The notes beneath the pieces were generated by a model that saw only the letters and a program-made list of their open reading frames with translations, made no database searches and had not been told where the DNA came from. A program made the translations under genes and the position numbers. A stretch of 64,000 nucleotides of DNA, taken from NCBI RefSeq assembly GCF_023100685.1, contig NZ_CP090064.1:3921001-3985000 (forward strand), in the 5' to 3' direction. Below, piece after piece: positions 28,920 to 41,512 of this stretch. Every line of letters begins with the position of its first letter. Within the stretch, counting starts at the first letter, position 1. The stretch comes from Proteus vulgaris. GTDB taxonomy: Bacteria; Pseudomonadota; Gammaproteobacteria; Enterobacterales; Enterobacteriaceae.

Positions 28920-31754
28920 CTAATAACCACGCTCTAGGATTGGCTTTAAGAATCTTGCGGTATGTGAGCCTTCAAATTCCGCAACTTGCTCTGGTGTGCC
29001 TGACACTAAAATTTGACCACCACCACTTCCGCCTTCAGGGCCAAGATCGACAATCCAGTCTGCAGTCTTGATCACATCAAGATTGTGTTCAATCACCACA
29101 ATCGTATTACCTTGATCACGTAACTGATGAAGAACTTCAAGCAGTAACTCAATATCAGCAAAGTGAAGTCCTGTTGTGGGTTCATCTAAAATATAGAGTG
29201 TCTGCCCTGTGCCACGTTTTGACAACTCTTTCGCTAACTTAACCCGTTGTGCCTCACCACCTGATAATGTGGTCGCTGATTGCCCCAAACGAATATAAGA
29301 CAACCCAACATCAATCAATGTTTGTAACTTACGAGCCAGCGCAGGAACAGCATCAAAAAACTCTCTTGCCTCTTCGATAGTCATATCCAAGGCTTCGTGA
29401 ATATTTTTCCCTTTGTATTTAATTTCAAGAGTTTCACGGTTATAGCGCTGACCTTTACATTGATCACAAGGAACATAAACATCCGGTAAAAAGTGCATTT
29501 CAACTTTTAATACACCATCACCTTGGCAAGCTTCGCAGCGCCCACCTTTTACGTTGAAACTGAAACGACCTGGCGTATAACCACGAGTACGAGATTCAGG
29601 AACCCCCGCAAATAACTCACGAATAGGTGTAAAAACACCAGTATAGGTTGCGGGATTTGAACGAGGAGTTCGGCCAATTGGACTTTGGTTAATATCAATA
29701 ACTTTATCGAAATACTCTAAACCTTCAACATCTAAATAAGGTGCAGGCACAATAGTTGTGGCACCATTTAATTGGCGTTGCGCAATAGGGAATAACGTAT
29801 CATTGATAAGCGTTGATTTGCCTGAACCTGATACCCCCGTAATACAGGTAAATAAACCTACTGGTAATTTCAGATTTACATTTTTTAAGTTATTACCTTT
29901 TGCACCAAGAATGGTCAGCATTTTTTCTCGATCAACCGGAACACGCTGCTCTGGAATAGCGATACGGCGCTCACCACTTAAAAACTTACCTGTTAATGAG
30001 TTCGGATTATTAATGATATCTTCAAGTGTCCCCTGAGCAACAATCTCACCACCATGAACACCTGCACCAGGGCCAATATCGATAACATGATCTGCTGCAC
30101 GGATAGCATCTTCATCATGCTCAACAACGATCACGGTATTACCTAAATTACGTAAGTGGATCAATGTTTCAAGTAGGCGATCGTTATCTCGTTGATGTAA
30201 TCCAATAGAAGGCTCATCTAATACATACATAACGCCCACTAACCCAGCACCAATTTGGCTCGCCAAGCGAATACGCTGTGCTTCACCACCAGATAATGTT
30301 TCAGCTGAACGAGAAAGTGTGAGGTAATTTAAGCCAACATTGACCAAAAACTTCAGTCGATCGCCAATTTCTTTTAACACTTTTTCTGCAATCTTCGCTC
30401 TCTGCCCACTGAGCTTTAAGTTTTGGAAAAAGGTCATGGCATGACCAATGCTGTAATCTGCAATTTCAGGCAATGTTGTATTTTCAACATACACATGGCG
30501 AGCTTCACGACGTAAACGCGTACCACCACATGATGCACAAGGACGGTTACTAATGTACTTAGAAAGTTCTTCACGCACCGCGCTTGATTCTGTCTCGCGG
30601 TAACGGCGTTCCATATTATTTAGTACACCTTCAAAAGGATGATGACGAACAACAACATCGCCTCGGTCGTTAGTGTATTTAAATTCAATATTTTCTTTAC
30701 CTGAGCCAGTCAAAACTATTTTTTGGATATTATCTGGCAAGGAATCAAACGGTGCTTCAACATCAAAATGATAATGTTCACTCAGTGAACGTAGCATCTG
30801 GAAATAGTAGAAATTACGACGATCCCATCCTTTAATCGCACCACCAGCAAGAGAGATCTCTCGATTTTGGATCACTAAATCGGGATCGAAAAATTGCTGC
30901 ACACCTAAACCATCACAGGTTGGACAAGCTCCTGCAGGGTTGTTAAAAGAGAATAAACGAGGTTCTAACTCGCTCATGCTGTAGCCACAAACAGGACACG
31001 CGAAATTCGCAGAAAAAATAATGTCTTCTGCATTGTTATCATCCATATCAGAGATAACGGCAGTACCACCTGAAAGTTCTAACGCGGTTTCAAAAGATTC
31101 CGCTAGACGTTGAGCGAGATCGTCACGTACTTTAAAACGGTCAATTACCACTTCAATGGTATGTTTTTTCTGTAATTCTAATGTTGGTGGATCAGAAAGA
31201 TCGCACACTTCACCGTCAATACGCGCGCGAATATAACCTTGAGCTGCAAGATTATTCAGTAGCTTAATGTGCTCACCTTTACGCTCTTTCACCACTGGTG
31301 CTAACAGCATTAAACGCTTACCTTCAGGCTGTTCAAGCACATTATCAACCATTTGACTGACCGTTTGTGCGGCTAATGGAATATCATGATCAGGGCAACG
31401 AGGTTCACCAACGCGCGCAAATAAGAGACGTAGGTAATCGTGTATTTCGGTAATTGTTCCCACCGTTGAACGTGGGTTATGTGATGTAGATTTTTGTTCA
31501 ATCGAAATAGCGGGAGATAAACCTTCAATGTGATCAACATCAGGTTTTTCCATTAACGAAAGAAACTGACGAGCATAAGCAGAAAGTGATTCAACATAAC
31601 GTCGTTGTCCTTCTGCATAAAGCGTATCAAAGGCTAAAGAGGATTTACCTGAGCCTGAAAGTCCCGTAATAACAATAAGTTTATCGCGAGGAATGACCAA
31701 ATTGATATTTTTTAGATTATGGGTGCGAGCGCCCCGTACTTCGATTTTATCCAT
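28920..31754 (-). CDS. uvrA: Excinuclease ABC subunit A
   Basis: Damage-recognition ATPase of nucleotide excision repair, 944 residues. It carries two ABC modules with Walker [15 protein letters not shown] and [14 protein letters not shown], two LSGGEAQR signatures, and two zinc modules (CPVCGYS...CPTC and CEACQGDG...CDQC). The start is the ATG at 31754 ([16 protein letters not shown]), matching E. coli; the frame is open 20 codons further without support. It is divergent from ssb across a shared SOS box. Confidence 0.97.
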   Translation of the reverse strand: MDKIEVRGARTHNLKNINLVIPRDKLIVITGLSGSGKSSLAFDTLYAEGQRRYVESLSAYARQFLSLMEKPDVDHIEGLSPAISIEQKSTSHNPRSTVGTITEIHDYLRLLFARVGEPRCPDHDIPLAAQTVSQMVDNVLEQPEGKRLMLLAPVVKERKGEHIKLLNNLAAQGYIRARIDGEVCDLSDPPTLELQKKHTIEVVIDRFKVRDDLAQRLAESFETALELSGGTAVISDMDDNNAEDIIFSANFACPVCGYSMSELEPRLFSFNNPAGACPTCDGLGVQQFFDPDLVIQNREISLAGGAIKGWDRRNFYYFQMLRSLSEHYHFDVEAPFDSLPDNIQKIVLTGSGKENIEFKYTNDRGDVVVRHHPFEGVLNNMERRYRETESSAVREELSKYISNRPCASCGGTRLRREARHVYVENTTLPEIADYSIGHAMTFFQNLKLSGQRAKIAEKVLKEIGDRLKFLVNVGLNYLTLSRSAETLSGGEAQRIRLASQIGAGLVGVMYVLDEPSIGLHQRDNDRLLETLIHLRNLGNTVIVVEHDEDAIRAADHVIDIGPGAGVHGGEIVAQGTLEDIINNPNSLTGKFLSGERRIAIPEQRVPVDREKMLTILGAKGNNLKNVNLKLPVGLFTCITGVSGSGKSTLINDTLFPIAQRQLNGATTIVPAPYLDVEGLEYFDKVIDINQSPIGRTPRSNPATYTGVFTPIRELFAGVPESRTRGYTPGRFSFNVKGGRCEACQGDGVLKVEMHFLPDVYVPCDQCKGQRYNRETLEIKYKGKNIHEALDMTIEEAREFFDAVPALARKLQTLIDVGLSYIRLGQSATTLSGGEAQRVKLAKELSKRGTGQTLYILDEPTTGLHFADIELLLEVLHQLRDQGNTIVVIEHNLDVIKTADWIVDLGPEGGSGGGQILVSGTPEQVAEFEGSHTARFLKPILERGY

Positions 31755-31818
31755 GAATATATCCCGGATTGAGAGAGTCGCCGAAAAAGAAATAATCGGA
31801 TAATTATGACACAAAGTT

Positions 31819-31838
31819 AACTGAATGGATATACAGTA
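31819..31838. promoter_or_regulatory. LexA (SOS) box between uvrA and ssb
   Basis: CTG-N10-CAG with flanks: CTGAATGGATATACAG inside a 20-base site close to the enterobacterial consensus. It lies 67 bases upstream of uvrA and 169 bases upstream of ssb, the same arrangement as in E. coli. Confidence 0.85.
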
Positions 31839-32006
31839 TATATAGTGAAATTGAATGATGATGTAAACCTGTCATTTTGAGACAAAAAAATATCGACAAT
31901 GTTCACAATTGAGAAATTCATCACACGTCATATTCAAATTTTAGCGTACGTGATAAACTTATTCGCTTATGATTTCAAAAAATTTACTTTCGCAGGAGTA
32001 CCTCAC

Positions 32007-32534
32007 ATGGCGAGCAGAGGCGTAAACAAAGTTATTCTTATCGGTAATTTAGGGCAGGATCCAGAAATCCGTTATATGCCAAGTGGCGGTGCAGTTGCCA
32101 ACCTAACACTGGCAACATCAGAAAGCTGGCGCGATAAACAAACCGGTGAAATGAAAGAAAAAACCGAGTGGCACCGTGTGGTAATTTTCGGCAAATTAGC
32201 TGAAATTGCAGGCGAATATCTGCGTAAAGGTTCACAAGTGTATATCGAAGGTCAATTACAAACACGTAAATGGCAAGACCAAAGTGGTCAAGACAGATAT
32301 AGCACTGAAGTTGTCGTTAACATCGGTGGCTCAATGCAGATGTTAGGTGGCCGTGGTGGTCAAGATGGCGCACCTTCACAAGGTGGTCAAGGCGGTTGGG
32401 GCCAACCACAACAGCCACAAGCATCACAACAATTTAGCGGTGGTGCGCAATCTCGCCCAGCACAACAACCCGCAGCAGCACCTGCACCAAACAATGAACC
32501 ACCAATGGATTTTGATGACGACATTCCATTCTAA
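32007..32534 (+). CDS. ssb: Single-stranded DNA-binding protein
   Basis: A 175-residue SSB. The OB fold ([20 protein letters not shown] to about residue 112) is followed by a Gly/Gln/Pro-rich disordered tail. The acidic C-terminal tip MDFDDDIPF recruits repair and replication partners. The ATG at 32007 has AGGAG eight bases upstream; upstream in-frame codons to 31899 lack support. Confidence 0.97.
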   Translation: MASRGVNKVILIGNLGQDPEIRYMPSGGAVANLTLATSESWRDKQTGEMKEKTEWHRVVIFGKLAEIAGEYLRKGSQVYIEGQLQTRKWQDQSGQDRYSTEVVVNIGGSMQMLGGRGGQDGAPSQGGQGGWGQPQQPQASQQFSGGAQSRPAQQPAAAPAPNNEPPMDFDDDIPF

Positions 32535-32876
32535 GGTTCAGAACAAATTATTTAAAACCATCTAAAAAATTAACCCAGCTTAGGCTGGGTTTTTTGTTGC
32601 TAATGATCAAAAAGCTATATCCCCATGTAAGCCAACTTGTTTACATAGAATAAATTCGCTTTACGCAGTAAATTGTTATGTGCTTATCTCTCTTCAAAGA
32701 CACTTTCTTTATATTATTGAAAGAAAACATGTTCTTTTATCTAACAACAGTTCTCTTTAAAAAAAGAGCGTAATACCACAGTTATTTTCATAAAACCCCA
32801 CTTTACACAAAGGTTTACTCTTGAAAAATATGATAGGATCTGTGTTATTAACAACGTCTGAGAGCATCTTATCCCC
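32535..32876. other. Intergenic region between ssb and zur
   Basis: About 340 bases holding the ssb terminator at 32572-32596 and the zur upstream region. No reading frame of note and no other structure seen. Confidence 0.6.
32572..32596 (+). terminator. ssb terminator
   Basis: AACCCAGC and GCTGGGTT with a TTAG loop, followed by TTTTTG, about 40 bases after the ssb stop. Confidence 0.9.
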
Positions 32877-33407
32877 ATGAATGAAGAGAAATTGCTCGCT
32901 CAGGCAGAAAAGATCTGCCAGAAACGAGGTGTTCGCCTGACTTCACAACGTCTGGCAGTATTACGTCTGATAATGCAGCAACCTTCTGCTATCAGCGCAT
33001 ATGATTTATTGGATTTATTACGCCAAGTTGAGCCACAAGCCAAACCACCAACAGTCTATCGCGGGTTAGAATTTTTACTTGAGCAAGGATTTATCCATAA
33101 AATAGAATCCACCAACAGTTATGTACTTTGTCATCATTTTGATGATGTTGAACATACGTCAGTCATGCTAATTTGTGACCGTTGCTTATCTGTCACAGAA
33201 AAAAATAGTCATAAAATCGAAGATGCGATTTCATTACTAGCAAAAGAGAGTGGATTTCATTTACGACATAGCGTCATCGAAATTCATGGATTGTGTTCAC
33301 TGTGCTACGAAGCTCAAGAGTGTACACACCCTGAAGGTTGTCATCATGACCACAGTATGGATGATAATCTTAAGCAGAAAAAAACTGGTGACTATAAGCC
33401 ACGCTGA
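32877..33407 (+). CDS. zur: Zinc uptake regulator Zur
   Basis: Fur-family repressor of zinc-uptake genes, 176 residues. The N-terminal winged helix contains RLTSQRLAVLRLI and KPPTVYRGLEFLLEQGFIHKIES. Zinc ligands appear in CHHFDDVEHTSVMLICDRC and CSLC. A His/Cys-rich tail (CTHPEGCHHDH) follows, which could bind extra metal and is longer than I recall for E. coli Zur. In E. coli zur lies near lexA; here relBE sits between them. Confidence 0.9.
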   Translation: MNEEKLLAQAEKICQKRGVRLTSQRLAVLRLIMQQPSAISAYDLLDLLRQVEPQAKPPTVYRGLEFLLEQGFIHKIESTNSYVLCHHFDDVEHTSVMLICDRCLSVTEKNSHKIEDAISLLAKESGFHLRHSVIEIHGLCSLCYEAQECTHPEGCHHDHSMDDNLKQKKTGDYKPR

Positions 33408-33424
33408 GCTTATAAAATACAAAA

Positions 33425-33443
33425 AGCCAGCTAAATGCTGGCT
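33425..33443 (-). terminator. Terminator after the relBE locus
   Basis: AGCCAGC and GCTGGCT with a 5-base loop; on the minus strand TTTTTG follows. It also lies just after zur on the plus strand but has no T-run in that direction. Confidence 0.7.
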
Positions 33444-33453
33444 AATACGTGTT

Positions 33454-33755
33454 CTACTTTTGAATTCTCACTTTAGCTAATGAATAAGCTTTACTCTCTT
33501 CTCGCTTACCAACAGCAATAACTAAAATCACAACTTCAGAATCAATAACTTGGTAAACCAATCGAAAACCAGATGCTCGTAATTTAATCTTATAGCAACC
33601 CGTGAGATCACCTTTTAAGCGAGCTGACTCTATATAAGGATATAAGGGTTTTCCTGCAATTTTTTTAATTTCTTTTTAAACTGCTATTTAATGCTTTGAT
33701 CGAGTTTCTGCCATTCTTTCAAGGCACGCTTATCAAACTCAATATTAAAGATCAT
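33454..33755 (-). pseudogene. relE: Disrupted RelE-family toxin gene
   Basis: Reading from the ATG at 33755 (overlapping the relB end) gives MIFNIEFDKRALKEWQKLDQ, matching the RelE N terminus. An in-frame TAG follows at 33684-33686 where E. coli RelE has a sense codon. Further on, an 8-base tandem duplication (ATATAAGG twice, 33632-33647) shifts the frame. Beyond it the family sequence resumes: GCYKIKLRASGFRLVYQVID and AVGKREESKAYSLA. Removing the 8 bases restores 98 codons (97 residues plus stop), the RelE length. RelE cleaves mRNA in the ribosome A site; two independent lesions make this copy non-functional. Confidence 0.85.
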
Positions 33756-33999
33756 CAATATTAACTTTTATACGTTTACTTGGTTTTTTCAAACGTTCAC
33801 GTACAACAGCTAAAATATCCCCATCTTCATCCAGCTCCCCAACAACGACAGAAACTTCTGAGAAAGGTAATTTTTCATTTTCAGAAACATAACGTAGAAA
33901 TAATCTTATGGCATCTGAAGGAGACAGGTTCATTTTTTCAAATACTTGATAAGCTTCTTTTTTGAGCTCATTGTCTACTCTAACTTGTATCGTTGTCAT
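33745..33999 (-). CDS. relB: RelB-family antitoxin
   Basis: An 84-residue RelB/DinJ antitoxin with an N-terminal ribbon-helix-helix (MTTIQVRVDNELKKEAYQVF, then MNLSPSDAIRLFLRYV) and an acidic C-terminal part that would wrap the toxin. ATG at 33999 with GGAGG five bases upstream. It appears intact and overlaps the relE start by 11 bases. With the toxin broken, its remaining role may be only DNA binding or cross-neutralising another RelE. Confidence 0.85.
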   Translation of the reverse strand: MTTIQVRVDNELKKEAYQVFEKMNLSPSDAIRLFLRYVSENEKLPFSEVSVVVGELDEDGDILAVVRERLKKPSKRIKVNIDDL

Positions 34000-34083
34000 A
34001 AGCACCTCCGCAATTAAAACACATCATATTGTTATTACATTTGTAGTGCGGTGGTGTTTTTTTATACAAATTAGAAATAAAAA

Positions 34084-34120
34084 ATGCAGATGATTTTGTG
34101 TTTTTACACATCATCTGCAT
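34084..34120. terminator. Terminator after lexA
   Basis: ATGCAGATGAT and ATCATCTGCAT form an 11-base stem, with inner GTGT/ACAC pairing. A T-run follows on both strands; on the minus strand it ends the lexA transcript 40 bases after the stop. Confidence 0.85.
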
Positions 34121-34159
34121 CTTTTTAAAATAAGTTGTATTGACTTACTTTGGTACAAA

Positions 34160-34771
34160 TTACAGCCATTCGCCGTTACGAATAACCCCTACTGCTAAAC
34201 CTTCCACAGTAAAGCTTTGTTCGCGTAAATCGACGATGATAGGTGAAAACTCTGGGTTTTCTGCATGAAGTTCAATTTTATTACCACTTTTCTTAAAGCG
34301 TTTTACTGTCACTTCATCTTCAATACGTGCCACAATCACTTGCCCGTTATGAACATCTTGTGTTTTATGCACAGCAAGTAAGTCGCCATCCATAATACCG
34401 ATATCTTTCATCGACATACCATTAACGCGCAATAAAAAATCTGCACTTGGTTTAAATAGCATTGGGTCAACTTGATAATGGCTTTCAATATGCTCTTGTG
34501 CTAAAAGTGGTTCACCAGCAGCAACTCGCCCAATTAATGGCAGTCCTTCTGGCTCTTCTTCCATCAGCAAACGGATACCTCTAGATGCACCAGAGATAAT
34601 TTCTATCACGCCTTTACGAGCAAGAGCTTTTAAGTGCTCTTCTGCCGCATTTGGTGAGCGAAACCCAAGTTGGGAAGCTATTTCAGCCCGTGTTGGTGGC
34701 ATACCCGTTTGCGAAATGTGATCACGAACCAAATCGTAAACCTGCTGCTGCCTTGCAGTTAATGCTTTCAT
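34160..34771 (-). CDS. lexA: SOS repressor LexA
   Basis: Self-cleaving repressor of the SOS regulon, 203 residues. N-terminal winged helix ([27 protein letters not shown]); cleavage site Ala-Gly in RVAAGEPLL (about residue 84); catalytic Ser in [13 protein letters not shown] and Lys in [10 protein letters not shown]. Two SOS boxes lie directly upstream for autoregulation. The lexA/dgkA neighbourhood is as in E. coli, but dinF does not follow. Confidence 0.97.
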   Translation of the reverse strand: MKALTARQQQVYDLVRDHISQTGMPPTRAEIASQLGFRSPNAAEEHLKALARKGVIEIISGASRGIRLLMEEEPEGLPLIGRVAAGEPLLAQEHIESHYQVDPMLFKPSADFLLRVNGMSMKDIGIMDGDLLAVHKTQDVHNGQVIVARIEDEVTVKRFKKSGNKIELHAENPEFSPIIVDLREQSFTVEGLAVGVIRNGEWL

Positions 34772-34777
34772 TCCGCC

Positions 34778-34797
34778 CCCTGTTTGTTTATACAGTC
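34778..34797. promoter_or_regulatory. LexA box 1 of lexA
   Basis: CTG-N10-CAG centred about 17 bases upstream of the lexA start codon. Proximal member of a tandem pair, as in E. coli. Confidence 0.85.
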
Positions 34798-34798
34798 A

Positions 34799-34818
34799 GA
34801 CTGTGAGTATATACAGGT
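34799..34818. promoter_or_regulatory. LexA box 2 of lexA
   Basis: CTGTGAGTATATACAG (CTG-N10-CAG) at 34801-34816, 21 bases from box 1, so both lie on one face of the helix. Confidence 0.88.
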
Positions 34819-34898
34819 ATATGACGATTTGAAACCTTAAATGAATATAAAACACGCATCTTTAGATTATTTTTCGACAAAAATCGAATTTTTTAACT

Positions 34899-35270
34899 TT
34901 ATGCGAAGAAATGTCCCCAAAGAATGGTTACCCAAGTAAATAATCCCAATATAATAGCAATGAGAACGGCAGCAGAACCCATATCTTTTGCACGTCCTGA
35001 TAATTCGTGGTATTCAGATCCAATTCGATCGACAACCGCTTCTATTGCACTATTTACCAGTTCCAAGATCACAACCAATACAACGGAACCAATGAGTAAA
35101 ATGCGCTCTAGACCACTGACATCGATGAAAAATGAAAGGATAATTGCAACCAAGGTCACAATTGCTTCTTGTCTAAAAGCAGCTTCATTAATCCAAGCGG
35201 CACGAATGCCCTTGTATGAATAGCCACCAGCTTTGATGATTCGGGTAAGACCTTTATTTTGATTAGCCAT
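34899..35270 (-). CDS. dgkA: Diacylglycerol kinase
   Basis: Small trimeric inner-membrane kinase recycling diacylglycerol to phosphatidic acid, 123 residues (E. coli 122). It has three membrane segments and the catalytic signature [21 protein letters not shown] chose the ATG at 35270 ([21 protein letters not shown]), which aligns with E. coli; seven more codons are open upstream. It is divergent from plsB. Confidence 0.93.
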   Translation of the reverse strand: MANQNKGLTRIIKAGGYSYKGIRAAWINEAAFRQEAIVTLVAIILSFFIDVSGLERILLIGSVVLVVILELVNSAIEAVVDRIGSEYHELSGRAKDMGSAAVLIAIILGLFTWVTILWGHFFA

Positions 35271-35400
35271 AATAAACTCTATCGAAAACAAACGATTATT
35301 TTGCCACTTTTCTCTATTAATATTGTCACAGCACCACAGATCTACGAAAGACTTTCTGTTATGCTTTCGAAGTATTGCTAATAAGAGGCTACAACTATTT

Positions 35401-37884
35401 ATGTCAGCTTGGCGTAAACTATATTATAACACATTGAATTTACCACTAAAATTACTGGTAAAAAGTAAACGAGTTCCGACTGATCCTATCACTGAGTTAG
35501 GGTTGGATACGTCGCGATCTTTCCTTTATGTGCTGCCTTATCATTCAAAGGCAGACTTACTGACATTAAGACAGCAATGTTTATCTTTAGGATTGCCTGA
35601 TCCACTGCAACCTATTGAGATAGGCGGTACGAAGCTCCCTGCGTATGTCTTTATTGATGACGGCCCAAGAGTATTCCGTTACTACTCGCCCGATCCTCGT
35701 AAAGATTCCGTGAAAACATTCCACGCTTATCTTGATGCTCATCGTAATAATCCACACCTTGATATCGAGATGTTACCGGTTTCCGTGATGTTTGGTCGCT
35801 CTCCTGGCCGTGAAGGTCATAATGGCGTACCACATTTACGTGTGCTTAATGGTATCCAAAAATTTATCGCTATCCTCTGGTTAGGTCGTGATAGCTTTGT
35901 TCGTTTTTCACCCACGGTATCAATGCGTGAAATGGCGAACGAACACGGTACTGACACCAGTATAGCCCGAAAACTCGCACGCGTTGCGCGTATTCATTTT
36001 TCTCGCCAGCGTTTAGCCGCTGTTGGCCCAAAATTACCAGCACGTCAAGACCTCTTCAATAAATTGCTTTCATCGAAAGCCATTGAAAAAGCAATTGAAG
36101 ATGAATCAAAAGCGAAAAAAATCTCACTGGATAAAGCGCGCAAAAATGCTACTGATATCATGGAAGAAATCGCAGCTAATTTCTCATATGAAGCTGTGCG
36201 TATTAGTGACCGCGTATTAAGTTGGACATGGAATAAGCTCTATCAAGGTATCAACGTCTATAATGCCGAACGTGTACGTAAGCTCGCACAAGATGGACAT
36301 GAGATTGTTTATGTACCTTGCCACCGTAGCCACATGGACTACCTACTGCTTTCTTATGTGCTTTATCATCAAGGCTTAGTTCCTCCACATATAGCCGCGG
36401 GTATTAACCTTAATTTCTGGCCAGCAGGTCCAATTTTCCGCCGTTTAGGGGCTTTCTTTATCCGAAGAACCTTTAAAGGTAACAAGCTGTACTCCACCAT
36501 TTTCCGTGAATATTTAGGTGAGCTATTTACACGAGGCTACTCTATTGAATATTTCGTTGAAGGTGGACGCTCACGTACAGGTCGATTGTTAGATCCTAAA
36601 ACAGGAACACTTTCAATGACAGTACAAGCAATGTTACGTGGTGAAACACGCCCTATCTCTGTTGTTCCTATTTATATTGGGTATGAGCACGTTATGGAAG
36701 TGGCAACCTACGCCAAAGAATTACGTGGCGCAACAAAAGAGAAAGAAGGTTTTATGCAGATGGTGAGGGGTTTACGTAAATTACGTAATCTTGGCCAAGG
36801 CTATGTTAACTTTGGTGAACCTATCTCTGTTGCACAGTACTTAAATCAAGCGGTTCCACAGTGGCGTGATGATATTGATCCCATTGAGCCACAACGCCCA
36901 AGTTGGTTAAATCCAGCTGTAAGCGCATTAGCTGACAATATTATGGTTCATATCAATAATGCAGCCTCAATTAATGCAATTAACTTGGTCTCAACGGCAC
37001 TGTTAGCATCACGTCAGCGAGCACTCACTAGAGAACAGCTGTTAGAGCAAGTCGATTGTTATCTGCAATTATTACGTAATGTGCCTTATTCGACTGACAT
37101 GATTGTGTCTGATAAAAATGCTGAGGCGTTATTAGAACACGCTCTGCAATCAGATAAATTCTTAGTCGAAAAAGATAGTTTGGGTGATATTGTGGTGCTT
37201 CCTCGTGAAAGCGCGGTATTAATGACTTATTACCGTAATAACACGATCCATTTAATGATTACTCCATCGTTAATTGCTAGCATCATCTTGCATCATGAAA
37301 AAATCCATCGTGATGATTTAATGAAACAGGTTGAATTAATCTTCCCTCTAATTAAAGCAGAGTTATTTATTCGCTATGAGAAAGAAGAGCTACCTGAAGT
37401 CATTAATACCTTGATCGCAGAACTTTGTCGTCAGCGTCTAATCTGTTGTGATAGTGATGGCTTACTACGCATTAATCCTGCTCGTATTCGTCCATTACAG
37501 CTTTTAGCGGCTAGTGTCAGAGAAACATTACAACGTTATGGCATTACGCTGTCTTTACTCAATTTTGCTCCTGAAATTAGTCGTGCATTATTGGAAAAAG
37601 AGAGCCGTATCTTGGCACAACGTCTTTCTGTATTACATGGCATCAACGCACCTGAGTTTTTTGATAAAGCAGTATTCTCTACCTTAGTTTCAACACTGCG
37701 TGAAGAAGGCTATCTCAACGATAACGAAGATATCCTAAAAGCAGATGCATCAGCCCTTTACCAAGTGATTGCAAAATTAATGTCACCAGAAATTCGCTTA
37801 ACCATTGAGAGTGTCGGTGTCACTGAAGATAACAATTCAGCACAGATAATGAATGAAAAAAATGAGCCTAAAGCTGATGAATAA
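35401..37884 (+). CDS. plsB: Glycerol-3-phosphate acyltransferase
   Basis: Membrane enzyme for the first acylation step of phospholipid synthesis, 827 residues. The acyltransferase motif HRSHMD (HX4D), then [15 protein letters not shown] and [15 protein letters not shown], are conserved. The N terminus [23 protein letters not shown] aligns with E. coli PlsB and fixes the ATG at 35401; 26 upstream codons are open but unsupported. Confidence 0.96.
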   Translation: MSAWRKLYYNTLNLPLKLLVKSKRVPTDPITELGLDTSRSFLYVLPYHSKADLLTLRQQCLSLGLPDPLQPIEIGGTKLPAYVFIDDGPRVFRYYSPDPRKDSVKTFHAYLDAHRNNPHLDIEMLPVSVMFGRSPGREGHNGVPHLRVLNGIQKFIAILWLGRDSFVRFSPTVSMREMANEHGTDTSIARKLARVARIHFSRQRLAAVGPKLPARQDLFNKLLSSKAIEKAIEDESKAKKISLDKARKNATDIMEEIAANFSYEAVRISDRVLSWTWNKLYQGINVYNAERVRKLAQDGHEIVYVPCHRSHMDYLLLSYVLYHQGLVPPHIAAGINLNFWPAGPIFRRLGAFFIRRTFKGNKLYSTIFREYLGELFTRGYSIEYFVEGGRSRTGRLLDPKTGTLSMTVQAMLRGETRPISVVPIYIGYEHVMEVATYAKELRGATKEKEGFMQMVRGLRKLRNLGQGYVNFGEPISVAQYLNQAVPQWRDDIDPIEPQRPSWLNPAVSALADNIMVHINNAASINAINLVSTALLASRQRALTREQLLEQVDCYLQLLRNVPYSTDMIVSDKNAEALLEHALQSDKFLVEKDSLGDIVVLPRESAVLMTYYRNNTIHLMITPSLIASIILHHEKIHRDDLMKQVELIFPLIKAELFIRYEKEELPEVINTLIAELCRQRLICCDSDGLLRINPARIRPLQLLAASVRETLQRYGITLSLLNFAPEISRALLEKESRILAQRLSVLHGINAPEFFDKAVFSTLVSTLREEGYLNDNEDILKADASALYQVIAKLMSPEIRLTIESVGVTEDNNSAQIMNEKNEPKADE

Positions 37885-37912
37885 TCAGTAAATAACGCCA
37901 TGACCGCAATAG

Positions 37913-37944
37913 AAAAGGGATAAGCGCATTGCTTATCCCTTTTT
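37913..37944. terminator. Bidirectional terminator between plsB and ubiA
   Basis: Thirteen-base perfect arms AAAAGGGATAAGC and GCTTATCCCTTTT around a 6-base or shorter loop, between convergent genes, with T-runs in both directions. Confidence 0.9.
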
Positions 37945-37986
37945 GTTTCTACTCAATGATAGAGAATACTTCAGCGCTTATTTATC

Positions 37987-38841
37987 TTAAAAATAACTAA
38001 ATAAAATACCCGCAAATAAAACGAAACCAACATAATTATTATTCATAAAAGCTTGAAAACAAGGTGCTCTTTCACGCTCTGCAATCAGTTTTTGTTGATA
38101 GATAAAGAGCGCGGTAATGAGTAATATCGACCAATAATAGATACCTTTCATGTTCAGCAGAACACCAATACCCACGAGTAGCGCCAACATCATCAGTTGT
38201 AAAATACCGATAATAATTTTGTCATAACGACCAAACAAAATAGCAGTAGATTTTACGCCAATCTTTATATCATCATTGCGGTCAACCATCGCATATTGGG
38301 TATCGTAAATCACCGACCAGACAATATTAACAAGAAATAATAGCCAACATACTAATGGTAAGCTTTCAGAAACAGCAGCAAAACCCATTGGAATTGACCA
38401 CCCAAAGGCCATACCTAAAATAAGCTGAGGTAGACTACTAAAGCGTTTAACAAAGGGGTAGAACCATGCTAGTGCAAGTCCTGCCACAGAGAGCCAAATT
38501 GTCATCGTATTGAGTGTAAGTACTAATCCAAATGACAAGATAACCAATACAATAAATAAAATTTTACTCTCTTTTTCTGTCACAGCCCCACTAGGTAATG
38601 GTCGATTTTTAGTTCGTTCAACGCTGCCGTCAATTTTTCTGTCAGCAAAGTCGTTTATTACACACCCAGCGGCACGCATAGAGAACACGCCAATAGTAAA
38701 GACAATCAGAATATGCCAATCAGGAAAACCTTTAGCCGCAATCCATAAAGCCCAATAAGTTGGCCAAAGTAATAATAGCGCTCCGATAGGTTTATCTATA
38801 CGCATTAAACGGCTATATGCCTGCCATTTATTGTGCGTCAT
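37987..38841 (-). CDS. ubiA: 4-hydroxybenzoate octaprenyltransferase
   Basis: Integral-membrane prenyltransferase of ubiquinone synthesis, 284 residues. Both Asp-rich motifs are present: [10 protein letters not shown] and [12 protein letters not shown], flanked by about eight hydrophobic segments. The ATG at 38841 has GGAGG five bases upstream. A TTG four codons earlier would give MEGSM, resembling the E. coli N terminus, but then the ribosome site would lie inside the gene. It follows ubiC by 28 bases in one operon. Confidence 0.94.
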   Translation of the reverse strand: MTHNKWQAYSRLMRIDKPIGALLLLWPTYWALWIAAKGFPDWHILIVFTIGVFSMRAAGCVINDFADRKIDGSVERTKNRPLPSGAVTEKESKILFIVLVILSFGLVLTLNTMTIWLSVAGLALAWFYPFVKRFSSLPQLILGMAFGWSIPMGFAAVSESLPLVCWLLFLVNIVWSVIYDTQYAMVDRNDDIKIGVKSTAILFGRYDKIIIGILQLMMLALLVGIGVLLNMKGIYYWSILLITALFIYQQKLIAERERAPCFQAFMNNNYVGFVLFAGILFSYF

Positions 38842-38869
38842 ACTTCCCTCCAATTTTAGCTCCCCCTAA

Positions 38870-39379
38870 TTACTTCTCATACACTGGTGATGCAGGTAGA
38901 AACACCTCGGTTAATAATAAAGGTTTATCTGAAAGCTGGAAACGAGAACGGCGTAGCCAATATCCATTTTGTTGCCCGATATGAATGAAATCACGGCTTA
39001 AGGTTGTTTCCTGAAACAGATAACGTCCAAGAGGAACGGTTCTTAAATTGACCAGTTTTCTATCTTCACCTGTCAGTGTCTCTTCTGGTACTAATGTTCG
39101 CCCTAATAACCAAGGAACATTATCACCACACAATACCACTTCTCTTAACCAATAACGCTGACTTTCAGGTAAACATGCTTTTTCATCAGCAGGCTCAATA
39201 ATCTCAACAAATCCTTCTTGATAAGGCATCACTGTAACTTTTTGACAATGCTGTTCAAAGCGTCGCGTCATTGAGCCTAATTCCATTAACCAACTTAATG
39301 TACTTTCTTTAATATTTTCATGTTCCTCACTGGGCAACCAATGGATAGGAGCAGGGGTAATTATTGATTTTTTGAACAT
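38870..39379 (-). CDS. ubiC: Chorismate pyruvate-lyase
   Basis: Converts chorismate to 4-hydroxybenzoate and pyruvate, committing carbon to ubiquinone. The core [43 protein letters not shown] and [12 protein letters not shown] matches E. coli UbiC. I take the ATG at 39379 (169 residues, E. coli 165); the frame is open 17 codons further to 39430, with no clear ribosome site for either start. Confidence 0.9.
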   Translation of the reverse strand: MFKKSIITPAPIHWLPSEEHENIKESTLSWLMELGSMTRRFEQHCQKVTVMPYQEGFVEIIEPADEKACLPESQRYWLREVVLCGDNVPWLLGRTLVPEETLTGEDRKLVNLRTVPLGRYLFQETTLSRDFIHIGQQNGYWLRRSRFQLSDKPLLLTEVFLPASPVYEK

Positions 39380-39540
39380 TATTTCATCATCACGCGTTGA
39401 TGATCCTAGCTTGTGTGAGTCATGATACATAAGGATATCATGATGTGACTAAGGGAAGTTAAAAGCTGATAACATTTCGCATAAATAATCTAAAAAAGCG
39501 TTAAAAGAAAATCAGATTGAGCACGAAGCATTCAAAAAAT

Positions 39541-39565
39541 AAAGGAGGCCATAAAAACCTCCTTT
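39541..39565 (-). terminator. pgi terminator
   Basis: AAAGGAGG and CCTCCTTT with a 9-base loop; on the minus strand followed by ATTTTTTG, about 36 bases after the pgi stop. Confidence 0.8.
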
Positions 39566-39600
39566 GTATCTAACCGACTACTTATATTCAATTTATTCGA

Positions 39601-41247
<1,647 letters not shown>

Positions 41248-41512
41248 TCACAATACTCTCTTAAGATTACAATCCAATATTCTCAGATTGTAGCCTGACA
41301 TTTAATAGTTACAGTCAATTCTTTCTCATTTGATGATATTGGTCAAAACCAATCAACAAATCTAGTACTAATTACTTACATAGGTAAAACCGATAATGTG
41401 GTGCTGATTATTAATTAAATTGATTATTCTTCACTCTGCATTGACTCTCTACTTAATAACCGATATTCCTAATTGTGTCCAACATCTCATTTTTGCCTAA
41501 AGGAATACGACA

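Noticed and set aside
34000..34060. relB operator resembling the E. coli TTGTAATTACAA site
   Set aside because: Only loose half-site matches were visible (TTGTTATTACA), too weak to annotate.
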